From positions 4,526,001 to 4,590,000 of the forward strand of contig NZ_PYFT01000001.1 of the NCBI RefSeq assembly GCF_003023845.1: a stretch of DNA of 64,000 bases, read 5' to 3'. The notes beneath the pieces are model-generated. The model saw only the letters and a program-made list of their open reading frames with translations, was not told the DNA's origin and ran no database searches. The DNA is from Adhaeribacter arboris. Lineage in GTDB: Bacteria > Bacteroidota > Bacteroidia > Cytophagales > Hymenobacteraceae. Below are positions 43,208 through 52,943 of this stretch, one piece after another (the first letter of the stretch is position 1; the number at the start of each line of letters is the position of its first letter). Position numbers and translations under genes: made by a program.

Positions 43208-45724
43208 ATGAAAAGAATGTATCATATCTTAAATAGTTTTTTTCTTATCCCGTTAATAATAAAGAGAAAATTCACCGAAGTCTTACTGCTTTTTAGTGTT
43301 TCTTTTATCGGGGTTCCATCTGCTTTTTTTGGATTAATATTACTGGCTAATGCGCACCAAGCAATGGGCCAAAGTACTCTCCGAGGATATATCCGGGATC
43401 CGGCGGGCAAAGGCTTACCCTACGTAAGTACCGGACTTTTAATGGCCTCTGATTCTAAATTAGTAAAGGGGGCCTTAACCAACGAAGAAGGCGCTTTTGA
43501 ATTTACGGGTGTCGCCGGGGGACAATACATCATCTCGGCGAATATGGTAGGTTATGCTTCTTTCACCTCTGCGGTTATCGCCGTCGACCAAGTCTTGATT
43601 ACCGTACCCCAAATAACTTTAAACCCATTAATTAAAAATTTAAAAGAAGTTACCGTTACCACCAAAAGGCCTTTTGTAGAACAGAAAATAGACCGGATGG
43701 TAGTGAACGTAGCAAACAGCATTATTAGTAGCGGAAGCACCGCACTGGAAGTACTCGAAAAAGCCCCGGGAGTAACCGTAGACCGGCAAAACGACCAGTT
43801 ACGGCTTCGCGGCAAAGAAGGCGTGATCGTGCAGATGGATGGCCGGCAAACCTACCTTTCCATGGCCGATGTGGTGGCTCTCTTACGAACCATGCCCAGC
43901 GACAATATCGACCGCATTGAGTTAATCACCAACCCATCGGCCAAGTACGATGCCGCCGGCAATTCCGGCATTATCGATATCCGGCTGAAAAAGAATAACG
44001 AGGTAGGCACCAATGGCTCTCTTTCGGTAGGAGCGGGCGCGGGGAAATATGACCGGGAGCAAGGTAGTGGACAATTAAATCACCGCACGCCTAAGTTCAA
44101 TCTTTTTGGGAGCTACAGTGCCAATCGGGGAGGCAACTACTGGGACTTCGACGTGCTGCGGAATCAGGCCGATGGCCAGCAGCGCAATCTGGTTAACAGC
44201 GAATCTTATATCCGGTTTAAAACCCGAGGGCATAATGTTAAAGCAGGATTAGATTATGCCCTTAACCAGAATACGACTTTAGGGTTGGTATGGACCGGCT
44301 TATGGAACAACAACCAAGAAAAGAGCCCGGCAGCAGTATCTTTCCGCCGTCAGGAAGCAGAACCGCCTTACCTGCAAACACTCACCCAAAAAACGTTGTC
44401 GACCATTTCTTCGAATCAAGCCATTAACCTAAACTGGCAGCACCGTTTCCAGAACAAAGGGGGCCAGCTAACCGCGGATATTGACTTGGGGCATTTTGAC
44501 CGGGATTTTACAAACGCGTTAGCAACCGAAACCTTGTTCTCCCAAGATTCTATCCCTGCTCCTAGAGGCTTGTTTACCCAAATGCCCACTTCCATTGACA
44601 TTAAAACCTTTAAGGCCGATTATAATCGTTCCTTGGGGAATGATTGGCAGCTAGAAGTTGGTTTTAAAGGCAGTTATGTTTATTCTAACAATAACCTAAC
44701 CTTGCTGAACGGGGAGTTAAGCAACTTACAGATGGATTCAACTTTATCGAGCCATTTTAAATATACGGAGCGGGTAAAAGCCGTTTATGCCAATTTTACC
44801 GGCAAGTTAGGCGTAAAAACAAACTTGCAGATTGGCTTACGCGGTGAGCAAACCCATTCCGAAGGCCATTCTATAACCCTCAACCAGGTAGTAAAAAGAA
44901 ATTACCTGAATTTATTCCCCAGCGTTTTTCTTTCCCAAACCCTATCTGCCAAACACACGCTGGCCTTTTCTTACAGCTACCGCATTGACCGCCCCAACTA
45001 CCAGAACTTAAATCCGGCCCGTGCTTACCTGGACCCTTACACTTACAGCCAGGGAAGCCCTTACTTGCAACCGCAGTATACGCACTCCCTAGAGCTGAAA
45101 CATGGCTTTGATAACAAGGTATTTACCGCTTTGGGGGCCAGTTACATCCATGACCTGGTTTTCTATGTTCTCCAACCCGTAACCGGCAACACTTCGGAAC
45201 GGGTACCGGAAAATATTGGCAAATCGCAGGCCTATAACGTAACTATTACTTTACCAGTAACCGTACGGCAAGGTTGGACACTGCAAACGACAATGATGGG
45301 AATTTATAGCCAGTTTCAGTACAACTATCAAGACACCCCGTTGCGGGTAAAACAAATATCCGGCAGGCTGAATGGTTCTAATGCCTTTACATTAGGTAAA
45401 GGCTGGACCGCAGAAGTAACCGGCTGGCTGAATACCCCCGCCGTAGATGCCTTGTGGCGCTCTCCGTGGCTGGGTTCCTTTGATACCGGGCTGCAAAAAG
45501 CATTGGGCTCCCGCTGGAAAGCGAAATTAAGCGTACAGGATGTTTTACATACCAATCAAATAAAAGGAAAGATCCGGACGGCTAACTATACGAGTGATAT
45601 TTGCATCCGATTTGACTCCCGCATCGCCATGTTCAACCTAACCTACGCCTTTGGCAATCAACAACTCAAAAGTAATCGCCCGCGCAAAACCAGTTCCGAA
45701 GAAGAGATGCAGCGTACGAATTAA
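43208..45724 (+). CDS. TonB-dependent-receptor-like outer-membrane protein (OMP_b-brl_3)
   Basis: An 838-residue outer-membrane protein. After a long N-terminal segment with a signal-like helix, residues about 60-145 form a carboxypeptidase-regulatory-like domain (TLRGYIRDPAGKGLPYVSTG; LTNEEGAFEFTGVAGGQYII). The plug follows (VEQKIDRMVVNVANSIISSG; LEVLEKAPGVTVDRQNDQLR; IELITNPSAKYDAAGNSGII), and then a beta-barrel with alternating aromatic strands (QAINLNWQHRFQNKGGQLTA; ITLPVTVRQGWTLQTT). It is of the outer-membrane beta-barrel family 3 rather than the SusC family, with no typical TonB box visible. The ligand is unknown. A strong bidirectional hairpin follows at 45738. Confidence 0.88.
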   Translation: MKRMYHILNSFFLIPLIIKRKFTEVLLLFSVSFIGVPSAFFGLILLANAHQAMGQSTLRGYIRDPAGKGLPYVSTGLLMASDSKLVKGALTNEEGAFEFTGVAGGQYIISANMVGYASFTSAVIAVDQVLITVPQITLNPLIKNLKEVTVTTKRPFVEQKIDRMVVNVANSIISSGSTALEVLEKAPGVTVDRQNDQLRLRGKEGVIVQMDGRQTYLSMADVVALLRTMPSDNIDRIELITNPSAKYDAAGNSGIIDIRLKKNNEVGTNGSLSVGAGAGKYDREQGSGQLNHRTPKFNLFGSYSANRGGNYWDFDVLRNQADGQQRNLVNSESYIRFKTRGHNVKAGLDYALNQNTTLGLVWTGLWNNNQEKSPAAVSFRRQEAEPPYLQTLTQKTLSTISSNQAINLNWQHRFQNKGGQLTADIDLGHFDRDFTNALATETLFSQDSIPAPRGLFTQMPTSIDIKTFKADYNRSLGNDWQLEVGFKGSYVYSNNNLTLLNGELSNLQMDSTLSSHFKYTERVKAVYANFTGKLGVKTNLQIGLRGEQTHSEGHSITLNQVVKRNYLNLFPSVFLSQTLSAKHTLAFSYSYRIDRPNYQNLNPARAYLDPYTYSQGSPYLQPQYTHSLELKHGFDNKVFTALGASYIHDLVFYVLQPVTGNTSERVPENIGKSQAYNVTITLPVTVRQGWTLQTTMMGIYSQFQYNYQDTPLRVKQISGRLNGSNAFTLGKGWTAEVTGWLNTPAVDALWRSPWLGSFDTGLQKALGSRWKAKLSVQDVLHTNQIKGKIRTANYTSDICIRFDSRIAMFNLTYAFGNQQLKSNRPRKTSSEEEMQRTN

Positions 45725-45737
45725 TTTTTTAAAAATG

Positions 45738-45779
45738 AGCCAAGCTGCCGCTCACTAAATTAGTAGCGGCAGCTTGGCT
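45738..45779. terminator. bidirectional terminator between convergent genes
   Basis: AGCCAAGCTGCCGCT (45738-45752) pairs perfectly with AGCGGCAGCTTGGCT (45765-45779). The loop contains ACTAA/TTAGT, extending the stem. On the minus strand it is followed by cattttt-aaaaaa-type T-rich DNA, and on the plus strand by a short gttatt. It lies between the TonB-like receptor (ends 45724) and the permease (ends 45813), so it should terminate both. Confidence 0.75.
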
Positions 45780-45812
45780 AGGTGTTATTCTCTCATCTAT
45801 TGCAGAGGCATT

Positions 45813-48248
45813 TTACTCACTCCGGAGGGAGTTTACCGGGTTGGCTAAACTGGCTTTGATGGCTTGCACACTGATGGTAAGCAAAGCAATAAGTATGGCT
45901 AAAGCCCCGGCTACCGCAAAGATAGGCCAGGTAATAGTTATCCGGTATTCAAAATCTTGCAACCAGCGGTGCATACCCCACCAGGCAATGGGCCAGGCCA
46001 GCAAGTTGGCCAGCACCACTAATTTTAAAAAATCCCGCGAGATTAAGCCCAGAATGTTCGCCACCGAAGCGCCCAGCACTTTGCGAATGCCGATTTCTTT
46101 GGTACGCTGCTCCGTGGTAAAAGCTACTAAACCAAACAAACCTAAACAAGCAATAAAAATAGCCAGCGCCGAAGCCACGGTAAATACTTGCCCGTATTGC
46201 TGCTCTTGTTGGTATTGCTCGTTATAGCGTTCGTCTAAAAAGAAAAATTCGAAGGGATTGCCGGGGTAACTGGCCCGGTATAGTTTTTCGAGTTCGGCCA
46301 TTTTGCGGGACATGTTACCGGGGGTAAGTTGCACCGTCAGGTAACCAACCGAACGCCGGGGCAGAAAAATGATAGGGTCAATGGCTTCGCGTAAGCCTTG
46401 GTGGTGGTAATCGCGCATCACTCCTACCACCTGGTAGGCTTGCCCCCAGCTAACCGTTTGGCCCACGGCCGCCGCCGCCGAAGTAAAACCTAATTGCCGG
46501 GCAGCGGTTTCGTTGAGCATTAGTTTGGCGCTTTTCTCCCAGCCTAAACTGGTTTCCTGGTGATTAAAGTTGCGCCCGGCGGCTAAAGCAATGCCGTACG
46601 TTGGCACATAACGATCATCGATAATGCCCATGGAGTAGCCTTTTTTACTATCGTCGGCGGGAGCGCCGGGCCGGGCAATGCCGTTGGCGCCGAAATTATA
46701 AAAGTTACCCGGTACAATGCCGCTCTGGCAGAAATTTTTTACGTAGGGCAACTGACTTAACTGTTGTTCCAGCACGGCGGTACGCGTAGTAATGGCCGCT
46801 TCTTCGCCTACCTGCGGACTTTGAATAACCAAACGCTGGCTAAGTTCAAAGCCTAAATCCTGGTCTTGCATAAACTGTAACTGGCGATACAATACCAGGG
46901 TAGCAATCATTAGCACTACCGAGGCGCTGAACTGCCCTATCACCAAAGATTTACGCAGCCATTGGCCACGACTCATCCGGGGAGTACCTTTTAAAGTTTG
47001 CACCGGCTTAAACGATACCAGCGTAAAAGCCACGTAAATGCCCGAAGCCAGTGCGCCGGCCAGCAATAACCCTAAACCAATCAGCCAGTAATTATCCGCT
47101 TGCAAGACACCAAAGGTTAGTTCTTTTTTTATCAGTTTGTTGAAAGGGCTTTGCAGCAAAACGACTAACCCGAGCGCCAGAGAAAATCCCAGCAGATTTA
47201 TAAATAACGATTCACCTAAAAATTGCCGGATTAATTGGCCGGAACGGGCCCCGATTACTTTCCGGATGCCTACTTCTTTGGCGCGTTTTAATGCGCCGGC
47301 CGTGGATAAGTTTACGTAGTTAAACCAGGCAATAATTAAAATTAACCCGGCAATGCCTTCCAGCAAATACACAAAACCCAAACTGCCACTAACCCGCAGT
47401 GGATCGCTCAGCGACGTTGCCAGGTGCAGGTTACCGGTTGGTTGCAGCCAGAACCGGTCTTCGTTGGCAGGGTTCATTTTTTTAGCCAGCGCATTAAGTT
47501 TAGCGGCGAGCGTCTGGTAATTGGTACCGGGGCTTACCTGAAAAAAAGTAGTTAAAAAAGTACCGTCGAAGCCATCTAAACGGGCCCACCCGTTGCCGTT
47601 TAGGTTCGCCGGGTTGGCCAGCGTAATAAGCGAGAAAATTGCATCGAAACGCAGATCGGAATTCTGCGGCATATCGGCGTACACGGCGGTAACCGTGTAT
47701 AAGGTTTTCCCGAACTGATTGTTAAGGGTTATTACTTGCCCCATGGCCGACTTATTTCCAAAATATTTGCGGGCTTGGGTTTGCGATAAAGCTACCGTAT
47801 TGGGGGCTTGCAGCGCGGTAGCAGCTTGGCCCTGCACCAGCGGGAAAGTGAATAAGGTAAAAAAACTCGCATCGGCGTAGGCTATCTCGTTTTCGCGGAA
47901 CGATTGCGCAACACTTTCTTTTTTAGCACCGGCGAAGGTAACCAAACCATTAGCCGCTTGTTCGGCCACGCGACAGAAAGCCCGAACTTCCGGAAATTGC
48001 TGTTGCACGAGCGGTGCTACGGCGGGAGCGATATTAATGCCAAACTCGCCATCGCGATCTTGCAGCTGCAGTCGGTAGAGGGTAGGCAAATTTGTATGAA
48101 AACGGTTAAAACTGCGTTCAAAACTGACGTACTCCAGTATTAAAATAAAAGCCGTAATGCCTAGCGCTAAGCCCAGAATATTTATCAGCGAGAAAGCTTT
48201 GTGGCGCCATAAAATGCGTTTGGCAATTTTGAGGTAGGTAGTCAGCAT
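45813..48248 (-). CDS. ABC transporter permease, FtsX/MacB-type, paralog 5
   Basis: An 811-residue two-unit permease and the most diverged of the six. Its first unit reads YLKIAKRILWRHKAFSLINI, and its first FtsX block is AGALKRAKEVGIRKVIGARS. The second block EQRTKEIGIRKVLGASVANI is standard; it ends NPVNSLRSE. The first periplasmic domain is longer than in the others. No sigma-54-like promoter or paired sites were seen upstream; the hairpin repeat R2 copy 2 is there instead. A conserved family role in efflux or surface maintenance is only inferred. Confidence 0.87.
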   Translation of the reverse strand: MLTTYLKIAKRILWRHKAFSLINILGLALGITAFILILEYVSFERSFNRFHTNLPTLYRLQLQDRDGEFGINIAPAVAPLVQQQFPEVRAFCRVAEQAANGLVTFAGAKKESVAQSFRENEIAYADASFFTLFTFPLVQGQAATALQAPNTVALSQTQARKYFGNKSAMGQVITLNNQFGKTLYTVTAVYADMPQNSDLRFDAIFSLITLANPANLNGNGWARLDGFDGTFLTTFFQVSPGTNYQTLAAKLNALAKKMNPANEDRFWLQPTGNLHLATSLSDPLRVSGSLGFVYLLEGIAGLILIIAWFNYVNLSTAGALKRAKEVGIRKVIGARSGQLIRQFLGESLFINLLGFSLALGLVVLLQSPFNKLIKKELTFGVLQADNYWLIGLGLLLAGALASGIYVAFTLVSFKPVQTLKGTPRMSRGQWLRKSLVIGQFSASVVLMIATLVLYRQLQFMQDQDLGFELSQRLVIQSPQVGEEAAITTRTAVLEQQLSQLPYVKNFCQSGIVPGNFYNFGANGIARPGAPADDSKKGYSMGIIDDRYVPTYGIALAAGRNFNHQETSLGWEKSAKLMLNETAARQLGFTSAAAAVGQTVSWGQAYQVVGVMRDYHHQGLREAIDPIIFLPRRSVGYLTVQLTPGNMSRKMAELEKLYRASYPGNPFEFFFLDERYNEQYQQEQQYGQVFTVASALAIFIACLGLFGLVAFTTEQRTKEIGIRKVLGASVANILGLISRDFLKLVVLANLLAWPIAWWGMHRWLQDFEYRITITWPIFAVAGALAILIALLTISVQAIKASLANPVNSLRSE

Positions 48249-48657
48249 AGCGTTATTTTGTTGTGAATAGTTGTTAATTATTAGAACACAGTTTCAAGCT
48301 CTAAATGTTTTTGCTTTGTAAAATGTCGGAACCCGGATGTACTTGATTTAAGAATTCACTTGATTTTTTTATGCCGCCTGAGCTTTTATTCAGTACCTGA
48401 TTTTCTCTCGCGAGCGTTCGCGCTCGTGAGGGCTATCGTCCGGACTCTGGCCGGTGAAAACATGCTCGGATGTATTATAAATAGACTTTGGGTTCGCCCG
48501 GCCGGAGGCCTCCTGGATAATCTTCACGAGCGTAGACGCTCGCGAAAGCAGGAATTTATTAGAACGTAACGATCTACCTTCGAAAGGGACTTTTTCTACT
48601 AATTTGTTTAACTTAATTACATTGCGCTCGCGCCAGGTAAATTAATCTTAGTGTCAG
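48249..48657. other. intergenic region with R2 copy 2
   Basis: The 409 bases between permease paralogs 5 and 6 hold the R2 hairpin repeat (48410-48543). No gene is visible. Confidence 0.5.
48410..48543. repeat. 134-bp hairpin repeat, family R2, copy 2
   Basis: The ends GCGAGCGTTCGCGCTCGTGA (from 48410) and CACGAGCGTAGACGCTCGC (to 48543) are complementary imperfect arms, with inner blocks GGACTCTGGCCGG and CCGGCCGGAGGCC. Its reverse complement aligns with copy 1 (2941-3076), so it is inverted relative to that copy. Size is conserved (136 and 134 bp). Confidence 0.62.
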
Positions 48658-51015
48658 CTACTCGCTGCGCAAAGAAGTAACCGGGTTGGTAATGGCCGTC
48701 CGGATAGCATGGTAACTAACAGTAAACAACGCAATGAGTAAAGTGGCCCCACCCGCTAGGGCAAATATCCACCAGGCCAAATCGGTTTTATATTGAAAGT
48801 TTTGCAGCCAGTTATTCATGGCATAAGCGGCCAGCGGCCAGGCGATAATATTGGCCAGTAACACCAACTTCAGGAAGTCTTTGGAGAGCATACCGGTGAT
48901 ATTTAAAACCGAAGCGCCCAGCACCTTACGAATGCCAATTTCCTTGGTGCGTTGCTCGGCGGTAAACAAAGCCAACCCAAACAAACCTAAACACGAAATA
49001 AAAATAGCCAGAAACGCAAAATAATAAGCCAACCGGCCAATTATAGCTTCGCTGCGGTACATTTGTTCAAAATCCTCGTCGAGAAAATGGTATTCAAAAG
49101 GATAACCCGGATTATATTGCTTGGCTAGCTTTTCCAGTTGCGCTAAACCGGCGCTGGTTCTGCCGGCGGCCAGGCGTACAAAAAGATAATCGGCGTATTT
49201 CGGCGCCAAAATCATAATGAGCGGCTGCATGGCATTGTGCAGGGAAGAAGAATGAAAGTCTTTCATAACGCCAACAATATGGCCGTCTACTCCCATTACC
49301 TGTATTTTCTGCCCGAGCGGCTCTGGCAGGTTCATTAGGCGGGCGGCTTCTTCGTTCACCACAAAATTAGAAGTATCGGTGCCAAACTCCCGGGAGAAAT
49401 CGCGCCCGGCTTTAAGTTGAATGCCCATGGTACGCAAATAATCGTATTCGGTAGCCACTACGCTAAACAGCACGTCGGCCTTTGGGGCTTTGCCGGGCCA
49501 TTGTACATTACCCGTGGAAGATCCTATCGTGAGGGGATTTTGATTGGAAATAGTTACTTGTTTTATATCCGGCGATTGCAGCAAATCGGTTTTTAAGGTT
49601 GAGGCATGTTCTTTCAATTCGCCTTCTAGGTACAAATAAGCCACATTCTCGCGGTTTAGGCCTATGTTTTTGCTTCGGATGTATTGCACCTGGCTGTACA
49701 CGACCAAGGCACTCACAATCAGCACCGACGATAAAATAAACTGAAAAACTACTAGTCCTTTCCGGAACCAAACCACGCGGTTACTGAACCGCAGCGTACC
49801 TTTTAAAACCTTTACCGGCTCAAACGACGATAAAAACATAGCCGGATACGAACCCGATAACAAACCCGTAACCAAGGCAATACCCGCCACGGCCAAGATA
49901 AACAACGGACTGCTGTACGGGATAGAAATAAATTTACCGGTTAACTGGTTGAACACCGGCAATAGTAGTTGGGCCAAGGCCAGCGAGAATACAATCGCTA
50001 ATAAAGTAATCAGCATAGATTCGCCGATAAATTGCCCGATGAGTTCGCGCTTACCGGCGCCAATTACTTTACGAACGCCTACTTCTTTGGCCCGCCGCGC
50101 CGACCGGGCCGTTGCCAAATTCATGAAATTAATGCAGGCAATTACTAAAATAAAAATGGCTACTATCGAAAATAAGCGCACGTATTCAATCCGGCCGCCG
50201 GCGGGTACTTTACCGGATTTAAAATTACCGTGCAGGTACATGTCTTTCACCGGCTGCAAAAACAAATCTATATTACTGTCTTTTTGTTTCGTGGTTAAAT
50301 AACGTTCTATTTTTGGGTTTACCTGGGCCAGCGTCGCAGTGGGTTGCAGCAGCACATACGTTTTAGGGCCGTTGTTGCCCCAGTCTTTCACCCAATCGTT
50401 TTCTTTGGCAAAATCCGTAAACGGCATTACCCAATCAAATTGCAGCGATGAGTTTTTGGGTACGTCTTTAAAAACGCCGGTAATTTGGTAAGTTTCTTTA
50501 TTATTTACTTTAATGGTTTTACCCGCCACATTCGTCGTCCGGAAATATTGTTGAGCCATAGTTTGCGAAATAGCTACCGAGCGGGGCTGCATTAAAGCCG
50601 TTTGCGGATTACCCTGAATAAAATGAAAGGAAAACAGCCGGAAAAAATCGGGGCCGGCGTAAGTGCCGTTTTGCTTCAAAGCCTTATTTTCGTGCGTAAA
50701 AAGTAAATTAAAACCCGGATTTATGGTTACGGCCTGCGCTATTTCGGGAATATCTTTGGGCAGGTTTTCGCCTAAAGGTCCGGGCGTAGCATCGAGGGTA
50801 AAATCCTCGTTACCACCGTAATGCTGCACTTCCATTACGCGGTATAGCCGATCGATATTCGTGTGAAATTGGTTAAAGCTGCGTTCGTCCTGTACCCAGA
50901 GCATAATTAAAATGCTACAGGTCATTCCTAAAGCCAAACCCGAAATATTGATAAAAGAAAATACCTTGTGCCGGAGCAGGTTACGTAACGCTATTTTCAG
51001 GTAATTAGTAAGCAT
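48658..51015 (-). CDS. ABC transporter permease, FtsX/MacB-type, paralog 6
   Basis: A 785-residue permease, close to paralog 4 (near-identical first 45 residues, e.g. GMTCSILIMLWVQDE). FtsX blocks: ARSARRAKEVGVRKVIGAGK and EQRTKEIGIRKVLGASVLNI. Ends NPVTSLRSE. Its sigma-54-like promoter (51112-51126) and paired 17-bp sites (51190-51229) are nearly the same as those of paralog 4, with similar distances to the start, so both probably answer to one regulator. The promoter block appears to have been kept together with the gene during duplication. Confidence 0.88.
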   Translation of the reverse strand: MLTNYLKIALRNLLRHKVFSFINISGLALGMTCSILIMLWVQDERSFNQFHTNIDRLYRVMEVQHYGGNEDFTLDATPGPLGENLPKDIPEIAQAVTINPGFNLLFTHENKALKQNGTYAGPDFFRLFSFHFIQGNPQTALMQPRSVAISQTMAQQYFRTTNVAGKTIKVNNKETYQITGVFKDVPKNSSLQFDWVMPFTDFAKENDWVKDWGNNGPKTYVLLQPTATLAQVNPKIERYLTTKQKDSNIDLFLQPVKDMYLHGNFKSGKVPAGGRIEYVRLFSIVAIFILVIACINFMNLATARSARRAKEVGVRKVIGAGKRELIGQFIGESMLITLLAIVFSLALAQLLLPVFNQLTGKFISIPYSSPLFILAVAGIALVTGLLSGSYPAMFLSSFEPVKVLKGTLRFSNRVVWFRKGLVVFQFILSSVLIVSALVVYSQVQYIRSKNIGLNRENVAYLYLEGELKEHASTLKTDLLQSPDIKQVTISNQNPLTIGSSTGNVQWPGKAPKADVLFSVVATEYDYLRTMGIQLKAGRDFSREFGTDTSNFVVNEEAARLMNLPEPLGQKIQVMGVDGHIVGVMKDFHSSSLHNAMQPLIMILAPKYADYLFVRLAAGRTSAGLAQLEKLAKQYNPGYPFEYHFLDEDFEQMYRSEAIIGRLAYYFAFLAIFISCLGLFGLALFTAEQRTKEIGIRKVLGASVLNITGMLSKDFLKLVLLANIIAWPLAAYAMNNWLQNFQYKTDLAWWIFALAGGATLLIALFTVSYHAIRTAITNPVTSLRSE

Positions 51016-51111
51016 ATTTGTCTGAATCAGGATTCGTAAGAGGAAAGGATTACAGGCGTAACATTTTGTAAAAACCGTTATCCGGCAAAAAACTTGCCGG
51101 CATATTAAGGA

Positions 51112-51126
51112 ATAAGAAAGATGCCA
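51112..51126 (-). promoter_or_regulatory. sigma-54-like promoter of permease paralog 6
   Basis: The minus strand reads TGGCATCTTTCTTAT, exactly as in front of paralog 4, with the start codon about 97 bases downstream. Confidence 0.6.
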
Positions 51127-51189
51127 TTGTTATATATAGCTTGTAATTAATAAGTTACGATGTCTTTGCTCTTAACTGCTACCGCGGCC

Positions 51190-51229
51190 TGTCCGGTTTT
51201 GATACAGTTTTTTGTTCGCTTTTAGAACA
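51190..51229. promoter_or_regulatory. tandem 17-bp activator sites upstream of permease paralog 6
   Basis: TGTCCGGTTTTGATACA (51190-51206), spacer GTTTTT, then TGTTCGCTTTTAGAACA (51213-51229). The period is 23 bp, and the sites lie 64 bases upstream of the sigma-54-like promoter. The second site has two changes from the copy at 21720. Confidence 0.62.
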
Positions 51230-51464
51230 GCCATTTCGCTGGCGTAAAACGAAAGATTGTAATTGTATATTTACCAGTCAGCAAAAGCCTACTTGCCGTA
51301 AGGGTAAAGCAAAATTTCTATATATTTAGGGGATAGAAGAGGTATTTATTGGATTGGATATAGAAGAAAACAAGATAATCAGGTTTAGCCGCAGCTTTAC
51401 CCACTATACCCATAACCGAAACTACACCGTATATTCAACCAATACAGGAGGATAACTGAAATAA

Positions 51465-51487
51465 CTCCGTATATCTACGAGTTGGCG
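51465..51487. repeat. shared motif, possible cassette boundary
   Basis: ACTCCGTATATCTACGAGTT with following GGCGG lies about 30 bases before the GTG start of the nuclease-like gene at 51518. The same motif, ATTCCGTATATCTGCTGGTT followed by AG, lies immediately before the gene at 57106. A looser match of the preceding 40 bases (CTTTACCCA...) also holds. It may be the right half of a recombination site. Confidence 0.35.
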
Positions 51488-51517
51488 GCAAGGTAAAACA
51501 ACGACACAGTAAGAAAA

Positions 51518-52525
51518 GTGAATAATATCGACACGACAATAGAAAAACTTAAAGAAAGTCCTTTATTTTATCTTTTCCTTTCTTCGAGAGAATTATTCCA
51601 CTCTAATTTTTGGTATTGGTTATCAACTTTGAATAAAATCGAAACAGCAAAACTTTTTAGCGACAAAACATTAAACAACGACATTACTTTCAAAAGAGAA
51701 CACAATCAAAGCAGTGGAGAATTCAAAGCTAGTGTTGACTTGTATGTGTTGGACAAAATTGCAATAGAAAACAAGGTCAAAGACTTTCCAACATCAGCAC
51801 AGCTTGAACGAATTAAACTTTCATTTGGAAAAACTGATATTGAGTTTGTGCTTACAACTTTATTTTGGACAAATGACTTGTCTTTTGAGGGTTGGACAGT
51901 CAAAACATATAGAACCATTTCTGATTCTATAGAACCAAACAAATTCACGAACGATACTTACTATCAAAGCTTAATATTGGACTACAAACAGTTTGCATTT
52001 AATTTATCCGAATTATCCGAACAGTTGGAAATAAAGCAGGAATACGATTTCCCCATTTCATTAAACAAAGTTTTATACGGCAAACTAAACGAAATAAAAC
52101 TTTGGGAAGGTTATCAGAAATTAAGAGCAAGTCACTTGCTAATCCATTTCAGCAAATCAAACAGACATAACTTAACGACAGCATACAGCATCAACAATCA
52201 AAAAGCAACTACCGACTTTGTTCTTGACTTGCAAGACGGTTATAAAATAGGTGTTCAGATTGAAGATATACAATACAGAAAATTTGTAATTGGAAGAAAA
52301 GCAGGAAAATTCGCAGAAAATTTAATTGGCAGCAACTTGTTTCTCAACAATACACTTTCAGGGAGAGGAAAAAAGCCTTACCTAAACTATGGCGACACTT
52401 TTAAATACCAATATGAAAAACTTAAAAGGTTAACTTTTAATGACTTGTTTGAAAAAATAAACAATGACTTTCAAAACATTAATAACGAAATTGACAATAT
52501 AAAAGAACAAATACCCAGCAGCTAA
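51518..52525 (+). CDS. PD-(D/E)XK nuclease-like protein
   Basis: A 335-residue protein beginning with GTG. The opening ESPLFYLFLSSRELFHSNFW is typical of a PD-(D/E)XK-nuclease-superfamily group found in accessory DNA. The likely core is VDLYVLDKIAIENKVKDFPT, with Asp followed by Glu-x-Lys. The C-terminal part is charged and may bind DNA (YRKFVIGRKAGKFAENLIGS). It is strongly AT-rich compared with the permease before it. Its stop codon lies inside the left box of an attC-like site (52521), as in integron cassettes. Superfamily assignment is moderate; function is unknown. Confidence 0.6.
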   Translation: MNNIDTTIEKLKESPLFYLFLSSRELFHSNFWYWLSTLNKIETAKLFSDKTLNNDITFKREHNQSSGEFKASVDLYVLDKIAIENKVKDFPTSAQLERIKLSFGKTDIEFVLTTLFWTNDLSFEGWTVKTYRTISDSIEPNKFTNDTYYQSLILDYKQFAFNLSELSEQLEIKQEYDFPISLNKVLYGKLNEIKLWEGYQKLRASHLLIHFSKSNRHNLTTAYSINNQKATTDFVLDLQDGYKIGVQIEDIQYRKFVIGRKAGKFAENLIGSNLFLNNTLSGRGKKPYLNYGDTFKYQYEKLKRLTFNDLFEKINNDFQNINNEIDNIKEQIPSS

Positions 52526-52653
52526 CAGCGGTTTGGCGTAATGGCGGGTTCAGTACTTCGTATGACAGTTTTACGGTAGATTCAAGTGCCGTTCTTCGAT
52601 TGAGCTTTTATGCTAAAAATCCGCCACAACGCCAATCCGCAAAACGTTAGGCA
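52521..52653. other. attC-like site 1
   Basis: Left part GCTAACAGCGGTTTGGCGTA and right part AACGCCAATCCGCAAAACGT TAGGC form an imperfect inverted repeat over 133 bp (GCTAAC...GTTAGGC boxes at 52521 and 52646). The GTTAGGC right box is a consensus attC R' sequence. The nuclease gene's stop codon falls in the left box, and the next gene starts 48 bases beyond the right end. These are the marks of an integron gene cassette. Confidence 0.6.
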
Positions 52654-52700
52654 CAAGCTAAAGAATTAGCATATTTTGTAAAAATCGTATAATTAGCATT

Positions 52701-52943
52701 ATGACAAATATCAAAGACTACATCAACATTGACCAAGAAATTTTAGGCGGACAACCTGTTTTCAAAGGAACCCGCGTTCCAATTGAGACGCTATTCTTAC
52801 ATTTAGAAAAAGGCGTTTCCTTGGACGAATTTTTAGAAGATTTTCCCACTGTAAGCAAAGAACAAGCGATTAGCGTGTTAGGGATTGCTGAAAAAATAAT
52901 GACTTCTAAAAATATAGAAAAGTTATATGAGGCTGCTGCTTGA
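52701..52943 (+). CDS. DUF433 antitoxin-like protein
   Basis: An 80-residue DUF433 protein (helix-turn-helix-like). The motif ILGGQPVFKGTRVPIETLFL followed by SLDEFLEDFPTVSKEQAISV is the family signature. DUF433 proteins are found next to DUF5615 (PIN-like) proteins in VapBC-type toxin-antitoxin modules, and the next gene is such a partner. It overlaps the partner by 17 bases, supporting co-translation. It is probably both the antitoxin and the repressor. Confidence 0.85.
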   Translation: MTNIKDYINIDQEILGGQPVFKGTRVPIETLFLHLEKGVSLDEFLEDFPTVSKEQAISVLGIAEKIMTSKNIEKLYEAAA

